DNA from: Wolbachia endosymbiont of Aedes albopictus
Lineage (GTDB): Bacteria > Pseudomonadota > Alphaproteobacteria > Rickettsiales > Anaplasmataceae
DNA length: 64,000 nt
Direction: 5' to 3'
NCBI RefSeq assembly: GCF_024804185.1
Contig: NZ_CP101657.1
Coordinates: 992,001-1,056,000 of the forward strand
Shown here: positions 25,873 through 35,117 of the stretch, piece by piece
Position numbering within the stretch: position 1 is the stretch's first letter
Layout of the letters: each line of letters opens with the position of its first letter
The notes under the pieces: model-generated
The model's input: the letters and a program-made list of their open reading frames with translations, nothing else
Databases searched by the model: none
What the model was told of the DNA's origin: nothing
Translations under genes and position numbers: made by a program

Positions 25873-27579
25873 ATGAAATTAATATTAAACGAAAGGAAAA
25901 AAAAATACAGCTGGTCTACTGTATTTGCTTGGTTATACCTAAAAACGATTGGACGAATATTGCCCAAGAGATGGAACAGATGGGCAGAAAATATTTTGTA
26001 CTACGATAAAACTACTGCAAACAATGAAGTTCAAACTGATGCTTTTAAGACAATAGATGGAAGTGTTCAAGTTGACTTAAAACCTGAAGTTGTAGAGAAA
26101 GAGAGCCAAAGTGTAGTGATAAACAAAGATGGAGGGGTTCAGACTGATGGAGTAGCATTGATAACAGAGGAAGATGATGAAGCATTAAAAGAACAGCTGG
26201 AGGGCATAAATCAGGAATTAGAACTTGAACGTTTACAAAATGCTTCCTTAAAAGAAGAAAATAGAGAATTACAATCTGCAATTGAAGGATTTGAAAAGAG
26301 TTATAAGGGACTTACAGAAGATGCAGGCGAACGAGAAGAGGAACTAACCAAATACAAACAAGATAAAAAAGCAATGCAGGATAAAGTTGATGAACAACAG
26401 AAAACTATATTTGATCAATACATGATAATAAGAGAGCAAGGAGACGAAATTGAAGCTACTAGGAAAGATAATGAAAGTCTGCAAGCACAAATAATAGAAC
26501 TTAAGAGTAGGTTAAAGGACAAGGAGGATAAATTAATTGAATTGAATCAACAATGGCAAGCTAGCAAATTAGTGGCTTTACTTAAATCACAGACTGATAA
26601 ATTGTGGCAGGCTAAAGACAAAAATACTGAATTAGAAAATAAAGTCAGTGGCTTAGGTCATGAAAACGAAGCTCTACGATTAAGAGTGAATACATTGACT
26701 GCTCAATTGGGTGAAATGGAGAACTTGGGGAAGCAATTACAAAGTGCTCAGGAATCTAAACAACAATTTGAGATTGATTTAGAAGGTCAATTGAAAGCTG
26801 ACACTAAGAAACTACAGGAAGCAAAAGGAGGTCAATTGGCTAAAAAGGCAGGTGCAGTGAGTACAGTATCTACTGCAAAATCAACTACTGAATCAACTCT
26901 TTCAAAATTACGAAACTTGCCCAATAAGCTTTCTAGGGATAAGGGTCTCAATAACTTTTTATCTGGGAAAAACGAGGAGTTAAAAAAAGGTTTTCCTGAA
27001 TTTAAAGAGAAACACTTTTGCCATAACGTGCTTAATGAAACTATAAAGTCTCTATCAAATCAAGATGATGGCAAATTTAAAAGCAGTAAGCTGCTTGAAT
27101 TATTAGAAAGTAATTTGAAACAATCCGCAAGGGAGATCATAGAAGCCAAGGTTAAAGAAGTTGTCAATAAACATTATACGTTAAAAACCAAGTTGTCACC
27201 TTCTGTTAGAAAATGCGCAAAAGAATTAGAACTTAACAAACAAGGGGTAGATAAGATTGTAAACTCTATTTTGCACAGCTTTAATAGCGAAAATAATAAT
27301 AATAACGACTCAGTAAAATTACTTAAAGAAATTGTTGTGAAAAAGCTAATAGAAGCTAGAATGAGATTTTTTTCAGATAAGATTCAAGAGTTACAACTGA
27401 CATCAAGCATAAGAGATAAATTTTTATCTACAGATCAGGGAATGTGTAATCAAACTCAAGGAGGAGTAAACGAATACCAATTAACAGAAAAAGCTAAAAA
27501 AGAATACACACCTAATTTCTCGATGAGTCACACTAATACTGTAAGCATACATTCATTGAACAGTCGGAAAGCAAGTTAG
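25873..27579 (+). CDS. Coiled-coil protein with three VQTD/VQVD motifs
   Basis: Unrecognised 568-aa protein. The N-terminus is basic and aromatic (about 1-45). Three short motifs follow: EVQTD (52-56), SVQVD (64-68) and GVQTD (88-92). A heptad-rich coiled coil spans about 100-330, a Ser/Thr-Lys linker about 330-365, and a charged helical region continues to about 530. There is no signal peptide or membrane helix. The motifs resemble GIQVD/TQT anchors bound by eukaryotic dynein light chain LC8, which is an inference. AAGGTTAATT precedes the ATG. It may be a secreted effector, but no secretion evidence is in the sequence. Confidence 0.6.
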   Translation: MKLILNERKKKYSWSTVFAWLYLKTIGRILPKRWNRWAENILYYDKTTANNEVQTDAFKTIDGSVQVDLKPEVVEKESQSVVINKDGGVQTDGVALITEEDDEALKEQLEGINQELELERLQNASLKEENRELQSAIEGFEKSYKGLTEDAGEREEELTKYKQDKKAMQDKVDEQQKTIFDQYMIIREQGDEIEATRKDNESLQAQIIELKSRLKDKEDKLIELNQQWQASKLVALLKSQTDKLWQAKDKNTELENKVSGLGHENEALRLRVNTLTAQLGEMENLGKQLQSAQESKQQFEIDLEGQLKADTKKLQEAKGGQLAKKAGAVSTVSTAKSTTESTLSKLRNLPNKLSRDKGLNNFLSGKNEELKKGFPEFKEKHFCHNVLNETIKSLSNQDDGKFKSSKLLELLESNLKQSAREIIEAKVKEVVNKHYTLKTKLSPSVRKCAKELELNKQGVDKIVNSILHSFNSENNNNNDSVKLLKEIVVKKLIEARMRFFSDKIQELQLTSSIRDKFLSTDQGMCNQTQGGVNEYQLTEKAKKEYTPNFSMSHTNTVSIHSLNSRKAS

Positions 27580-28751
27580 AGTAGGCTCTTAATATAAAGC
27601 ACCAGCTCCTCTTTTGTTAAAGTGTAGGAGCTGTCTTCCCAATGTTGTTTTAGCAACTCCAAGCTCCTACCTAAACTTTTTCCTGGCTGGTGACCTATAC
27701 TTATTAAATCATTGCCAGATAAAGGAAATTTCGTGATATCAAACACCTTAGCAAATGAGATGTATTCATCAACATTTGTTCCAGATTCAACACCACAAAT
27801 TTTCACTAAATCACAATATAATTCTCTACCAAATAAAGATATGTATTTTTTTTGCTCTTTTTCTGAGAGTTCTGTTTTGATATTGTTGGATAGTAAAAAC
27901 GACAGCTTTTTCTTTTGCTTTTTCGAAAGACGTAGAAACTTGCTTACATATTCTCCAAGACTTAGCCTGTCATTTTTTTTAGTAGTCCTAAGGAGTAACG
28001 CTAATTTTACTAGCGCATCAGTGCCGAAAAGAAATGACGAAGATAGAATTTCGCATTTTACTTCTTTTGGGATAATCTTTTGCAAAACATCAGATTCTTG
28101 CATACTCTTAAGTGTTGGAAAAGGATCATTGCACTCCAGCAATTTAAGTATTTCATCTCTTATTCTCTCTCCAGAGAGGTTTTGGATCATATGCGAATGC
28201 TTTTTGCATACGCTTAGTATTTCATCACTCAAATCTCCGACACATATTTTTGCATGAAAACGAAATGCTCTTAAAATACGTAGATAGTCTTCTTTAATTC
28301 TATCTTCAGCGTTGCCTATAAAGTTTAATCTTTGCGCTTTTAAGTCCTGGGTACCACCAAAGTAGTCATATATATGGCCATGCTTATCTGCATATAGAGC
28401 GTTAAATGTAAAGTCACGCCTTGAAGCATCTGTTTGCCAATTATTAGTAAATTCTACTCTCGCATGCCTGCCATCACATTTCACATCATGTCTTAGTGTT
28501 GTAATTTCAAAAGACCTCTGATTTAAGATTGCAGTGATAGTTCCATGTTTTAAGCCAGTTGGAATAGTTTTTATATTACGGAGTTTTAATGCTTTAATTG
28601 CTTGATCAGGCAGAAGATTGGTAGCGAGGTCAATGTCGTGAATGTCACGCTGCAAAATTGAGTCTCTCACACACCCGCCGACAAGCCTAGCCTCACCACC
28701 AAATTCCTCTATGGCATCGATAATTAAACTAGTTTCATGGTCAACTTGCAT
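27576..28751 (-). CDS. cca: CCA-adding enzyme / poly(A) polymerase family nucleotidyltransferase
   Basis: Adds or repairs the 3' CCA of tRNAs (class II nucleotidyltransferase). Motifs are LVGGCVRDSIL, then DIHDIDLATNLLPDQ with the catalytic DxD, then RRDFTFNALYAD and the motif EDYLRILRAFRFHAK. Length is 391 aa. It converges with the coiled-coil gene, overlapping by 4 nt. Exact specificity (CCA versus A-adding) cannot be told by eye. Confidence 0.92.
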   Translation of the reverse strand: MQVDHETSLIIDAIEEFGGEARLVGGCVRDSILQRDIHDIDLATNLLPDQAIKALKLRNIKTIPTGLKHGTITAILNQRSFEITTLRHDVKCDGRHARVEFTNNWQTDASRRDFTFNALYADKHGHIYDYFGGTQDLKAQRLNFIGNAEDRIKEDYLRILRAFRFHAKICVGDLSDEILSVCKKHSHMIQNLSGERIRDEILKLLECNDPFPTLKSMQESDVLQKIIPKEVKCEILSSSFLFGTDALVKLALLLRTTKKNDRLSLGEYVSKFLRLSKKQKKKLSFLLSNNIKTELSEKEQKKYISLFGRELYCDLVKICGVESGTNVDEYISFAKVFDITKFPLSGNDLISIGHQPGKSLGRSLELLKQHWEDSSYTLTKEELVLYIKSLL

Positions 28752-28793
28752 TTAGTTAGTATATGCTGCAGTTCATATTATATGAAATGCAAG

Positions 28794-28824
28794 CAAAAAG
28801 CCCTATATAAAAATATACAGGGCT
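28794..28824 (-). terminator. Rho-independent terminator of the OTU-like gene
   Basis: On the minus strand AGCCCTGTATA-ttttta-TATAGGGCT forms a stem with one mismatch, followed by TTTTTG. It lies just downstream of the OTU-like gene stop at 28833 and before the cca start. Confidence 0.75.
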
Positions 28825-28832
28825 ATGAAGAT

Positions 28833-29738
28833 TTATTTTACAAGTATTTGTTGTGGATGAAATGGTTGTTCTGCCATCGATTCCGTACCACATCTTGAAC
28901 TTAGTAAACTTGAAGGGTTTTGCTCTTCAGAACGCTCTATGTGCTGCTTTATATCACTAACGCACTGTTCTACAACATCACAAATTTTTCCATCAGCATT
29001 TTCTGCCAATAACTCATCAAGTCTCTTCTCAACCTCTGCTCTCTCAGAGATATCCTTTGAAAGGTTACAATATTCCAAGATCTCATCTACCTGAAGTTTT
29101 TTTGCTAATAGGAAATCTTCTTGTTCTTGTTTTGCTAAACTTTTGTTTATATCAAGCAATGGCTCGAAATGAGCATAGCCTTTGTTTATTACATGCAAAA
29201 CACTACTGTCGTCATAATTAACTTTATTGTATTCACCTGCATTTTTTGAGCCTGAATCATCTATTAATTGATGCAAAGACAGATCTTGGTTATCAACAGT
29301 CTGGTTCTCTATAACATGCAATTTTACATCATACTTCCCGCAAAGTATTCTGCCTTCAACTTCAGGATCACCCCACCTATCGTTATGCATAATGTTTGCT
29401 GTATAATTATCTACAGTTTCACTACGGCGCTGGCCACTATTATCATAACTATTGGTAATTGCATTTATGAACCACTCTGGCGGGTTGTTTTGCGCAAATT
29501 CTTTACAATCATTTCTTAATTTTTCGACAGTAACTTGCTCTCCTGTCTGTTGTTCTAGACTTTGTCTGAACGAGTCAAAAAAACAGCTTCCATTACCAAT
29601 TGCTCGCCCTATGTGAAAGTTGCCAGGGTAAGGCTTGCTACTCAAAGGAGCTATTTCTTGCTCTGAGATCTTGAACCTTTTTGTATTTTCAACATAATGA
29701 AAATCACTTGGTAGTTTCCGTTTCCTAGATGCAGCCAT
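28833..29738 (-). CDS. OTU-like cysteine protease (putative deubiquitinase)
   Basis: 301 aa with an OTU fold signature. GNGSCFFDSFRQSL has catalytic Cys52, with the usual Asp at C-3 being Asn49. WGDPEVEGRILCGKYDVKLHV lies in the middle, and GYAHFEPLL carries His190. A basic start (SRKRKLPSD..NTKRFK, residues 4-23) resembles a bipartite nuclear import signal. The C-terminal third is acidic and helical. OTU proteases remove ubiquitin in eukaryotes, and Wolbachia has no ubiquitin, so host targets are inferred. It is a single-gene unit with its own terminator. Confidence 0.78.
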   Translation of the reverse strand: MAASRKRKLPSDFHYVENTKRFKISEQEIAPLSSKPYPGNFHIGRAIGNGSCFFDSFRQSLEQQTGEQVTVEKLRNDCKEFAQNNPPEWFINAITNSYDNSGQRRSETVDNYTANIMHNDRWGDPEVEGRILCGKYDVKLHVIENQTVDNQDLSLHQLIDDSGSKNAGEYNKVNYDDSSVLHVINKGYAHFEPLLDINKSLAKQEQEDFLLAKKLQVDEILEYCNLSKDISERAEVEKRLDELLAENADGKICDVVEQCVSDIKQHIERSEEQNPSSLLSSRCGTESMAEQPFHPQQILVK

Positions 29739-29855
29739 AATTTTTACCTTACTTAAGCTATATATTACTATATCAATGAAATTATTAATAAGTAACTAAT
29801 TAAGTATAGCAAAAATTTTTAAATTATGCAATAATTATGGCTTTAAATAGCAAAT

Positions 29856-30941
29856 ATGAGCTTTAACTGCGGTATAGTTGGGTTACCAAACATAGGAAAA
29901 TCAACCTTATTTAATGCACTTACAGAGTCAAGTGCAGCCGAAGCTGCAAATTATCCTTTTTGCACAATCGAGCCAAATATAGGCAGGATTTCGATAAAGG
30001 ATCAGCGTTTGAAACAAATCGCAGCAATTGCCGGTTCAGAGAAGACAATCTATAACCAATTAGAAGTTGTGGATATTGCAGGCCTGGTAAAGGGTGCGAG
30101 CAAAGGTGAAGGGCTCGGCAATAAATTTTTAAGCCATATCAGAGAAGTTGATGCCATCGTTCATCTACTCAGGTGCTTTACGGATGACGATATCAGCCAT
30201 GTACACAGTAAAATAGATCCAATATCAGATGCTGAAGTGGTAGAAATGGAATTAATCCTAGCTGATATTGATAGCATAGAAAAAAGGCTTCCTCAATTGG
30301 AAAAGAAAGCAAAGCAAGGTGATAAAGAGCTAAAGAGACAACTTGATTTAATGCAGGAAGTTTTAGCTACTTTAAAGTCAGGTAAACCTGCAAGACATAT
30401 CGATGGAGATGAGATGAAATCGCTTCAATTGCTGACAACAAAGCCCGTTATGTACGTTTGCAATGTTGAAGATACAAATGTTATAACTGGCAATGAATTA
30501 TCTAAAAAGGTAGAGAGAATGGCGGAGGAAAATAAAAGCAAATTTTATTGCATTTCAGCAAAACTTGAAGCAGATATTGCAAATCTTGATAGTGAAGAGG
30601 AAAAACAGAGTTTTTTATCAGAATTTGGCTTACAAGAATCAGGCCTTGATGGAGTAGCGCATATTATGTATGAAGTGCTGAGTATGATAACTTTCTTTAC
30701 TGTGGGCCCCAAAGAAGCACGGGCATGGCCAGTAAAAATAGGATCAACAGCTGATAAGGCAGCAGGTGTAATCCACACTGATTTTGAGAAAGGCTTTATA
30801 AAAGCAGAGACGATAAGCTTTGCAGACTACATAAAGTATGGAAGTGAATTAGCTTGCAAAGACGCAGGAAAAATTCGCTTCGAAGGCAGAGATTATATCG
30901 TACAAGATGGTGATATAATGCACTTTAGGTTTAATGTGTAG
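29856..30941 (+). CDS. ychF: Redox-regulated ATPase YchF (OBG family)
   Basis: Ribosome-associated P-loop NTPase that prefers ATP. GLPNIGKST lies at residues 9-17, then NYPFCTIEPN (switch I), DIAGLVKGASKGEGLGNKFL (switch II) and the C-terminal TGS-like domain ending DIMHFRFNV. Length is 361 aa, full. It is monocistronic. Confidence 0.96.
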   Translation: MSFNCGIVGLPNIGKSTLFNALTESSAAEAANYPFCTIEPNIGRISIKDQRLKQIAAIAGSEKTIYNQLEVVDIAGLVKGASKGEGLGNKFLSHIREVDAIVHLLRCFTDDDISHVHSKIDPISDAEVVEMELILADIDSIEKRLPQLEKKAKQGDKELKRQLDLMQEVLATLKSGKPARHIDGDEMKSLQLLTTKPVMYVCNVEDTNVITGNELSKKVERMAEENKSKFYCISAKLEADIANLDSEEEKQSFLSEFGLQESGLDGVAHIMYEVLSMITFFTVGPKEARAWPVKIGSTADKAAGVIHTDFEKGFIKAETISFADYIKYGSELACKDAGKIRFEGRDYIVQDGDIMHFRFNV

Positions 30942-31130
30942 CTTTCTTGGGAGAAGAAACTCCTCCTTCTACAGTGTATTCTTTTAGGGGAGAGGTTTAA
31001 GAAACAATTGATCTTACCCAGAAAAAGTAATGCAAGAAATCTATTGGTTTTTTATCTAAGGCATTTTTTACTGTAGATTAATCATTTGATTATAGTATCA
31101 TCTTAATTAAGCTTATGCTTTGGAATATTT

Positions 31131-32324
31131 ATGAAGAGTATTTTATACTTTGTATTATTAGTTGTTGTATTGGGATCACTGAGCCTATTTGCTGTAGAGC
31201 AATTTGAAGAAAAGAAAATTGAATCAGTTCATAAAAACGAAAATGTAGGTGTAAGGAAGCAAGATAGCACAAATCAAAAAGATGAGTTGAAAAGCAACGT
31301 CGATGCTAAACAAACACAGGAGGCTGAGAGCAAAAGAGTAACCGATAAAGAGAAGCTGAAACAAAATGAGAACAAAGCTTCCGTGGTTGAAAAAACTATA
31401 AGTGAAGGTGAAAGGATTGATAAAGATTTGCCAAATGACCAGCTAGAAGAAAGTACAGGCGAATTTGCTCGAAATTTACCAAATGTGGCCAATAAAGAAG
31501 TGAATAAAGATTTGAAACCAGAGCCTTTGCCTTTAAGTGCTGATTTAAATGAGAATACAACTGACCCGGAAAAAAATCTACAAGCTGATCAGAAGATTGA
31601 TATAAAAGATAATGAACTTTCAAAAAGTGATGCAAGTCAATTATTAGAGGGAAAAAAAGAAAAAGTAGAGAATCAGTTTGAAGAAAAAAAAGTGAAAGAA
31701 ACAAACAATAATTCTAAGAACCGCAATAGAGTAAAACCTATAACTAAAAAAGATGAAGAAGAGCAAAGTGAAAAGAAAAATTTACAAAAATGGACAAAGC
31801 TAAACAGAGAAACAATAAAAGAATGGGGTCATAAAGATATACAAAGCAAGTCAATATATAAACGACAATATGATAGCCTTAATGAGCATCTTCCTACAAC
31901 TGTATTTATTGATGATTACAGTAAGCAATTTTTTTACTGTATTAAGAAAAATAACTTACCTTGCTTAAGAGGAATAATGAGTAAGCTAGAAAAAATTGGA
32001 TTAACAACTCAAGAGATACTAAGGTTTAGAAATAAATTGGGTGATACTCCTCTCATTTATTCAGTTAAACAAGGTGAGGTAGAAATAGTGCGCTTTCTCT
32101 TATTACAAGGTGCTGATCTTAGAGTAGTTAATAATAATTTTCAATCCCCAATTGATATAGCAATCGAAAAAAAGCAGATCAATATAATAAATGCGATTGC
32201 CGAAATGATGCCACACCTTTTGGAGGATAGAAAAATAGACAATAAAGAAAGCTCAGCAATGTACGATTGGGCTGTGAAAACGAAAGAAAACAATGAGTCG
32301 CAGTGCGATAAGCAAGATGATTAG
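31131..32324 (+). CDS. Exported ankyrin-repeat protein
   Basis: 397 aa. There is an N-terminal hydrophobic signal or anchor (about residues 3-22). A long, highly charged Lys/Glu-rich low-complexity region follows (about 25-235). The C-terminal domain has ankyrin-type repeats, clearest at GDTPLIYSVKQGEVEIVRFL then LQGADLRVV (about 303-333). It overlaps the pentapeptide gene by 8 nt and so is probably coupled to it. Location in the periplasm or on the membrane is inferred from the signal. Confidence 0.7.
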   Translation: MKSILYFVLLVVVLGSLSLFAVEQFEEKKIESVHKNENVGVRKQDSTNQKDELKSNVDAKQTQEAESKRVTDKEKLKQNENKASVVEKTISEGERIDKDLPNDQLEESTGEFARNLPNVANKEVNKDLKPEPLPLSADLNENTTDPEKNLQADQKIDIKDNELSKSDASQLLEGKKEKVENQFEEKKVKETNNNSKNRNRVKPITKKDEEEQSEKKNLQKWTKLNRETIKEWGHKDIQSKSIYKRQYDSLNEHLPTTVFIDDYSKQFFYCIKKNNLPCLRGIMSKLEKIGLTTQEILRFRNKLGDTPLIYSVKQGEVEIVRFLLLQGADLRVVNNNFQSPIDIAIEKKQINIINAIAEMMPHLLEDRKIDNKESSAMYDWAVKTKENNESQCDKQDD

Positions 32325-34122
32325 ATTTTTGATATTAATTTTAGTTGGTCATTTATGTTATGGAAATGAAACAAATGATGAAAAGAATCAGATTAGTGAT
32401 TTTTTAAACGCTCTACATGATGCAAAATACGTATCTTACAGTAAAAAAGACTTTGCTGAATTTTTGGTGCAGTGCCACAAAGAGTGCGTGCCAGAAGATT
32501 TTAAGAAAGGTTTTGGCTCTAACTTAAATGGAGCTAATTTTAGCCAATTGTACCTAAGTGGATCTGTTTTTGATGGAGTAAGTCTGATTGGTGCTGATTT
32601 TTCTAATACTGATTTATCCGACGTGTCTTTCATTGATGTTGATTTACGTGGTGCTAATTTCTCCAATGCTAATTTACATGGCATTAAAATAAAGGGTACA
32701 AATTTAAGTTTTACAAAATTTGTTTCTGCAAACTTAACAGATATCGTATTTGATCAGTCTAATGTTAGTTATGCTGATTTTATCAGTTCCGATCTCAAAA
32801 AAGTAAGTATGCACAACGTAATTGGTTTGCATACTAATTTCTCGAATGTGAAAATGAATCTCTCCAACTTATCAAACTCGAATGTTAGCTACGTAAATTT
32901 TAATGATAGTGAAATAAACGATACTGTTATGCAGAAAAATAACCTTGATAATGCAAGTTTCTTTGGAGTGGATGCATATAAATTAAAGATACAATTTTCT
33001 TCATTAAAAAATGCTAACATATATGGTGCAGAGTTAAAAGAATCAGACTTTACAGGTAGCAATCTTTCCGATGCCTGCCTTAATTCTTCTATCATAATTA
33101 ACAGTAACTTCGACGAAGCTAATTTAAGCAACACACAAATTTCCTATGTGAATGACGATAATTCAAGTTTTGTTCAATCTATACTAAATGGTTCCAAGAT
33201 AAAACATGTATATGTTTCTGAAGCAAGTCTTCAGGATGCTGATTTATCCAATATTGATTTTAGTTTTAGTGAACTGCATCAAGTTAATGTCTCTAATGCT
33301 GACATTCGTCACGGAAAGTTTCATAATACTAAAGTTGCGAATTCTAACATGAATGGCTCATTTTTTGACCATTCACTATTCACTTCTGCAAAGATAGAAG
33401 ATTCAAACCTTTCTACAACTTCAATGTATAAGATAAAAATCCAAGACTCTCAAGTTTATAACAGTACACTTTCTCACCATAATATTGATTCCAGTGAAAT
33501 AGAAAATTCAACATTCTTTAATTTATTAGCTGATAATTCGAGCTGGTCCAATTTAAAAGTAACTAATTCAAATTTTATTGAAAGCGATTTCAGATCTTCT
33601 TTGCTTCACGCTAATGCCTTTAGGAAAACTAGCTTTTTTCTTAGCAATTTGAGCAATTTAACAATTAGTGATATGTCTTTTCACTCTTCAAGCATATATA
33701 AAAGTTCAGTTGCTGATGCTCATTTAACAGATTGCAAGTTTGATAATTCAATTTTGATTGACAATCAAGGGCAGAAAAAACTTGCAGGGTTAGAAAACGC
33801 TATAACTTCAATTGGAGATTTGCAAGAGAAAATATCACAGGGTGAAAAATTTGATGTAAATTATTCTTACTTTGAATTTAAGAATATGAATTTGGAAAAT
33901 GCTGATTTTTCTAATTCAACATTGAGTAGAGCAAAGTTTGTAAACGTTAATTTGAATAAGGCAAATTTTGAAAAGACCGATTTGCGCTATACTGTCTTTG
34001 ATAACTCTTCTCTCATTGGCACCAACTTATCAAATTCTAATTTAGAAGGTTCTAGCTTTTTAAACTCTGATCAAAAAAGCGCCATGTTAAAAAATGCAAA
34101 GAAAAATGACCGTAAAAAGTGA
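32317..34122 (+). CDS. Exported pentapeptide-repeat protein
   Basis: About 600 aa. The ATG at 32317 gives a clean signal peptide (MIRFLILILVGHLCYG); the in-frame ATG at 32293 would bury it. Most of the rest is degenerate A(D/N)LSx pentapeptides such as ADFSNTDLSDVSF and GANFSNANLHG, predicting a right-handed quadrilateral beta-helix. A non-repeat insert lies near residues 495-520. The gene is coupled to the ankyrin gene upstream, and its 3' end overlaps gmk. Family members range from structural proteins to DNA mimics; being exported, a DNA-mimic role is unlikely. Function unknown. Confidence 0.8.
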   Translation: MIRFLILILVGHLCYGNETNDEKNQISDFLNALHDAKYVSYSKKDFAEFLVQCHKECVPEDFKKGFGSNLNGANFSQLYLSGSVFDGVSLIGADFSNTDLSDVSFIDVDLRGANFSNANLHGIKIKGTNLSFTKFVSANLTDIVFDQSNVSYADFISSDLKKVSMHNVIGLHTNFSNVKMNLSNLSNSNVSYVNFNDSEINDTVMQKNNLDNASFFGVDAYKLKIQFSSLKNANIYGAELKESDFTGSNLSDACLNSSIIINSNFDEANLSNTQISYVNDDNSSFVQSILNGSKIKHVYVSEASLQDADLSNIDFSFSELHQVNVSNADIRHGKFHNTKVANSNMNGSFFDHSLFTSAKIEDSNLSTTSMYKIKIQDSQVYNSTLSHHNIDSSEIENSTFFNLLADNSSWSNLKVTNSNFIESDFRSSLLHANAFRKTSFFLSNLSNLTISDMSFHSSSIYKSSVADAHLTDCKFDNSILIDNQGQKKLAGLENAITSIGDLQEKISQGEKFDVNYSYFEFKNMNLENADFSNSTLSRAKFVNVNLNKANFEKTDLRYTVFDNSSLIGTNLSNSNLEGSSFLNSDQKSAMLKNAKKNDRKK

Positions 34123-34711
34123 GGGCGTATTATTGGTTCTATCCTCCCCTTCTGGAGCTGGAAAAACTACTATATCAGCAAAATTACTTGAGCGATCAAC
34201 TAATTTAGTTAGGTCTGTTTCTATGACTACGCGCAAGCCTCGCTCCGGCGAAATAAATGGAAAAGACTATTTTTTCGTTACCGAAGAAAAATTTCACGAG
34301 TTATGCGAAGCTGGTCAGATGCTTGAATACGCCAAAGTTTTTGAGAATTTTTATGGTATACCAAAAGATTTTATAGAGCAAAACCTGAGCAGTGGAATAA
34401 GCGTTTTACTAAGCATAGACTGGCAAGGAGCATTTCACTTATTCAAGCTCATGAGAAAAAAAGTTGTGAGTGTTTTTATACTTCCCCCTTCAATGGAAGA
34501 GCTTAGGTTGCGTTTGCAAAAGCGTAATAGTGATGATGCGAGCGAAATAGAGCGCAGATTAGCCGAAGCTCAAAAAGAGATAAGCAAACGTGATAAATAT
34601 GATTATGTAATAATCAATGATGATATTGATAAAAGTGTAGAAGAGATAAGCTCCATACTAAATAAAGAAAGACTTAAAAAACTAAAAGAAAAACCAAGTC
34701 TGGAAGACTGA
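34094..34711 (+). CDS. gmk: Guanylate kinase
   Basis: GMP + ATP to GDP + ADP. The P-loop SSPSGAGKTT is at residues 17-26, then the GMP-binding SMTTRKPRSGEINGKDYFFV. Length is 205 aa. The start is either ATG 34094 or the in-frame ATG 34106 (MTVKSEG); both overlap the end of the pentapeptide gene. It is a housekeeping gene placed at the end of an exported-protein unit. Confidence 0.96.
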   Translation: MQRKMTVKSEGVLLVLSSPSGAGKTTISAKLLERSTNLVRSVSMTTRKPRSGEINGKDYFFVTEEKFHELCEAGQMLEYAKVFENFYGIPKDFIEQNLSSGISVLLSIDWQGAFHLFKLMRKKVVSVFILPPSMEELRLRLQKRNSDDASEIERRLAEAQKEISKRDKYDYVIINDDIDKSVEEISSILNKERLKKLKEKPSLED

Positions 34712-35117
34712 TAAAAACATCAATTTGGATATTTGCAGCTATAGTTTCTTATCCTATAGCTAACACGTCATACCGCGATTCATTCGCGGTATCTCTAGAT
34801 CCCGCTAACAAGTAGCGGGATTACGGTTTTTCAAATTGTCGGTAAATCTCAGTCAGTTTAGCTATATTTTAGCCAGTAGCACGTTTTGCAGTTTAGCTAT
34901 ATTTATTATTTTTTAAGACAAAATGGTTAAAATAGTAGACAACTGTTCAAGTGAGGATTTGACTATGATAACAGATTTTCTAATAGAAACTAGTTTTCTG
35001 CCTTTCCACCTATATTTTGATCACATATACAACGTTTAGCTCAATTTAAAAGTCAAACTTCTTGGTTGTTAGTTTAGTGCTGACAACTTAAATAGCTTTT
35101 AATATTGAGGTTTTAGT
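34712..35117. other. Intergenic region with a type-1 palindrome
   Basis: Contains the repeat at 34766-34864. A 24-codon ATG frame at 34964-35038 (MITDFLIETSF..) has no ribosome site and no recognised match, and I do not call it a gene. The rest is AT-rich and presumably holds the promoter of the ankyrin gene. Confidence 0.5.
34766..34864. repeat. Type-1 palindromic element with flank (inverse of 22365-22475)
   Basis: It has the core CGTCATACCGCGATTCATTC through CGGGATTACG, followed by a conserved flank TCAAATTGTCGGTAAATC and CAGTTTAGCTA. The match to the 22365 copy extends over nearly the whole length in the opposite orientation. Confidence 0.8.

Noticed and set aside
34964-35038. 24-codon ORF in the gmk-ankyrin gap
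   Set aside because: No ribosome site at proper spacing, no family, and such frames are expected by chance.
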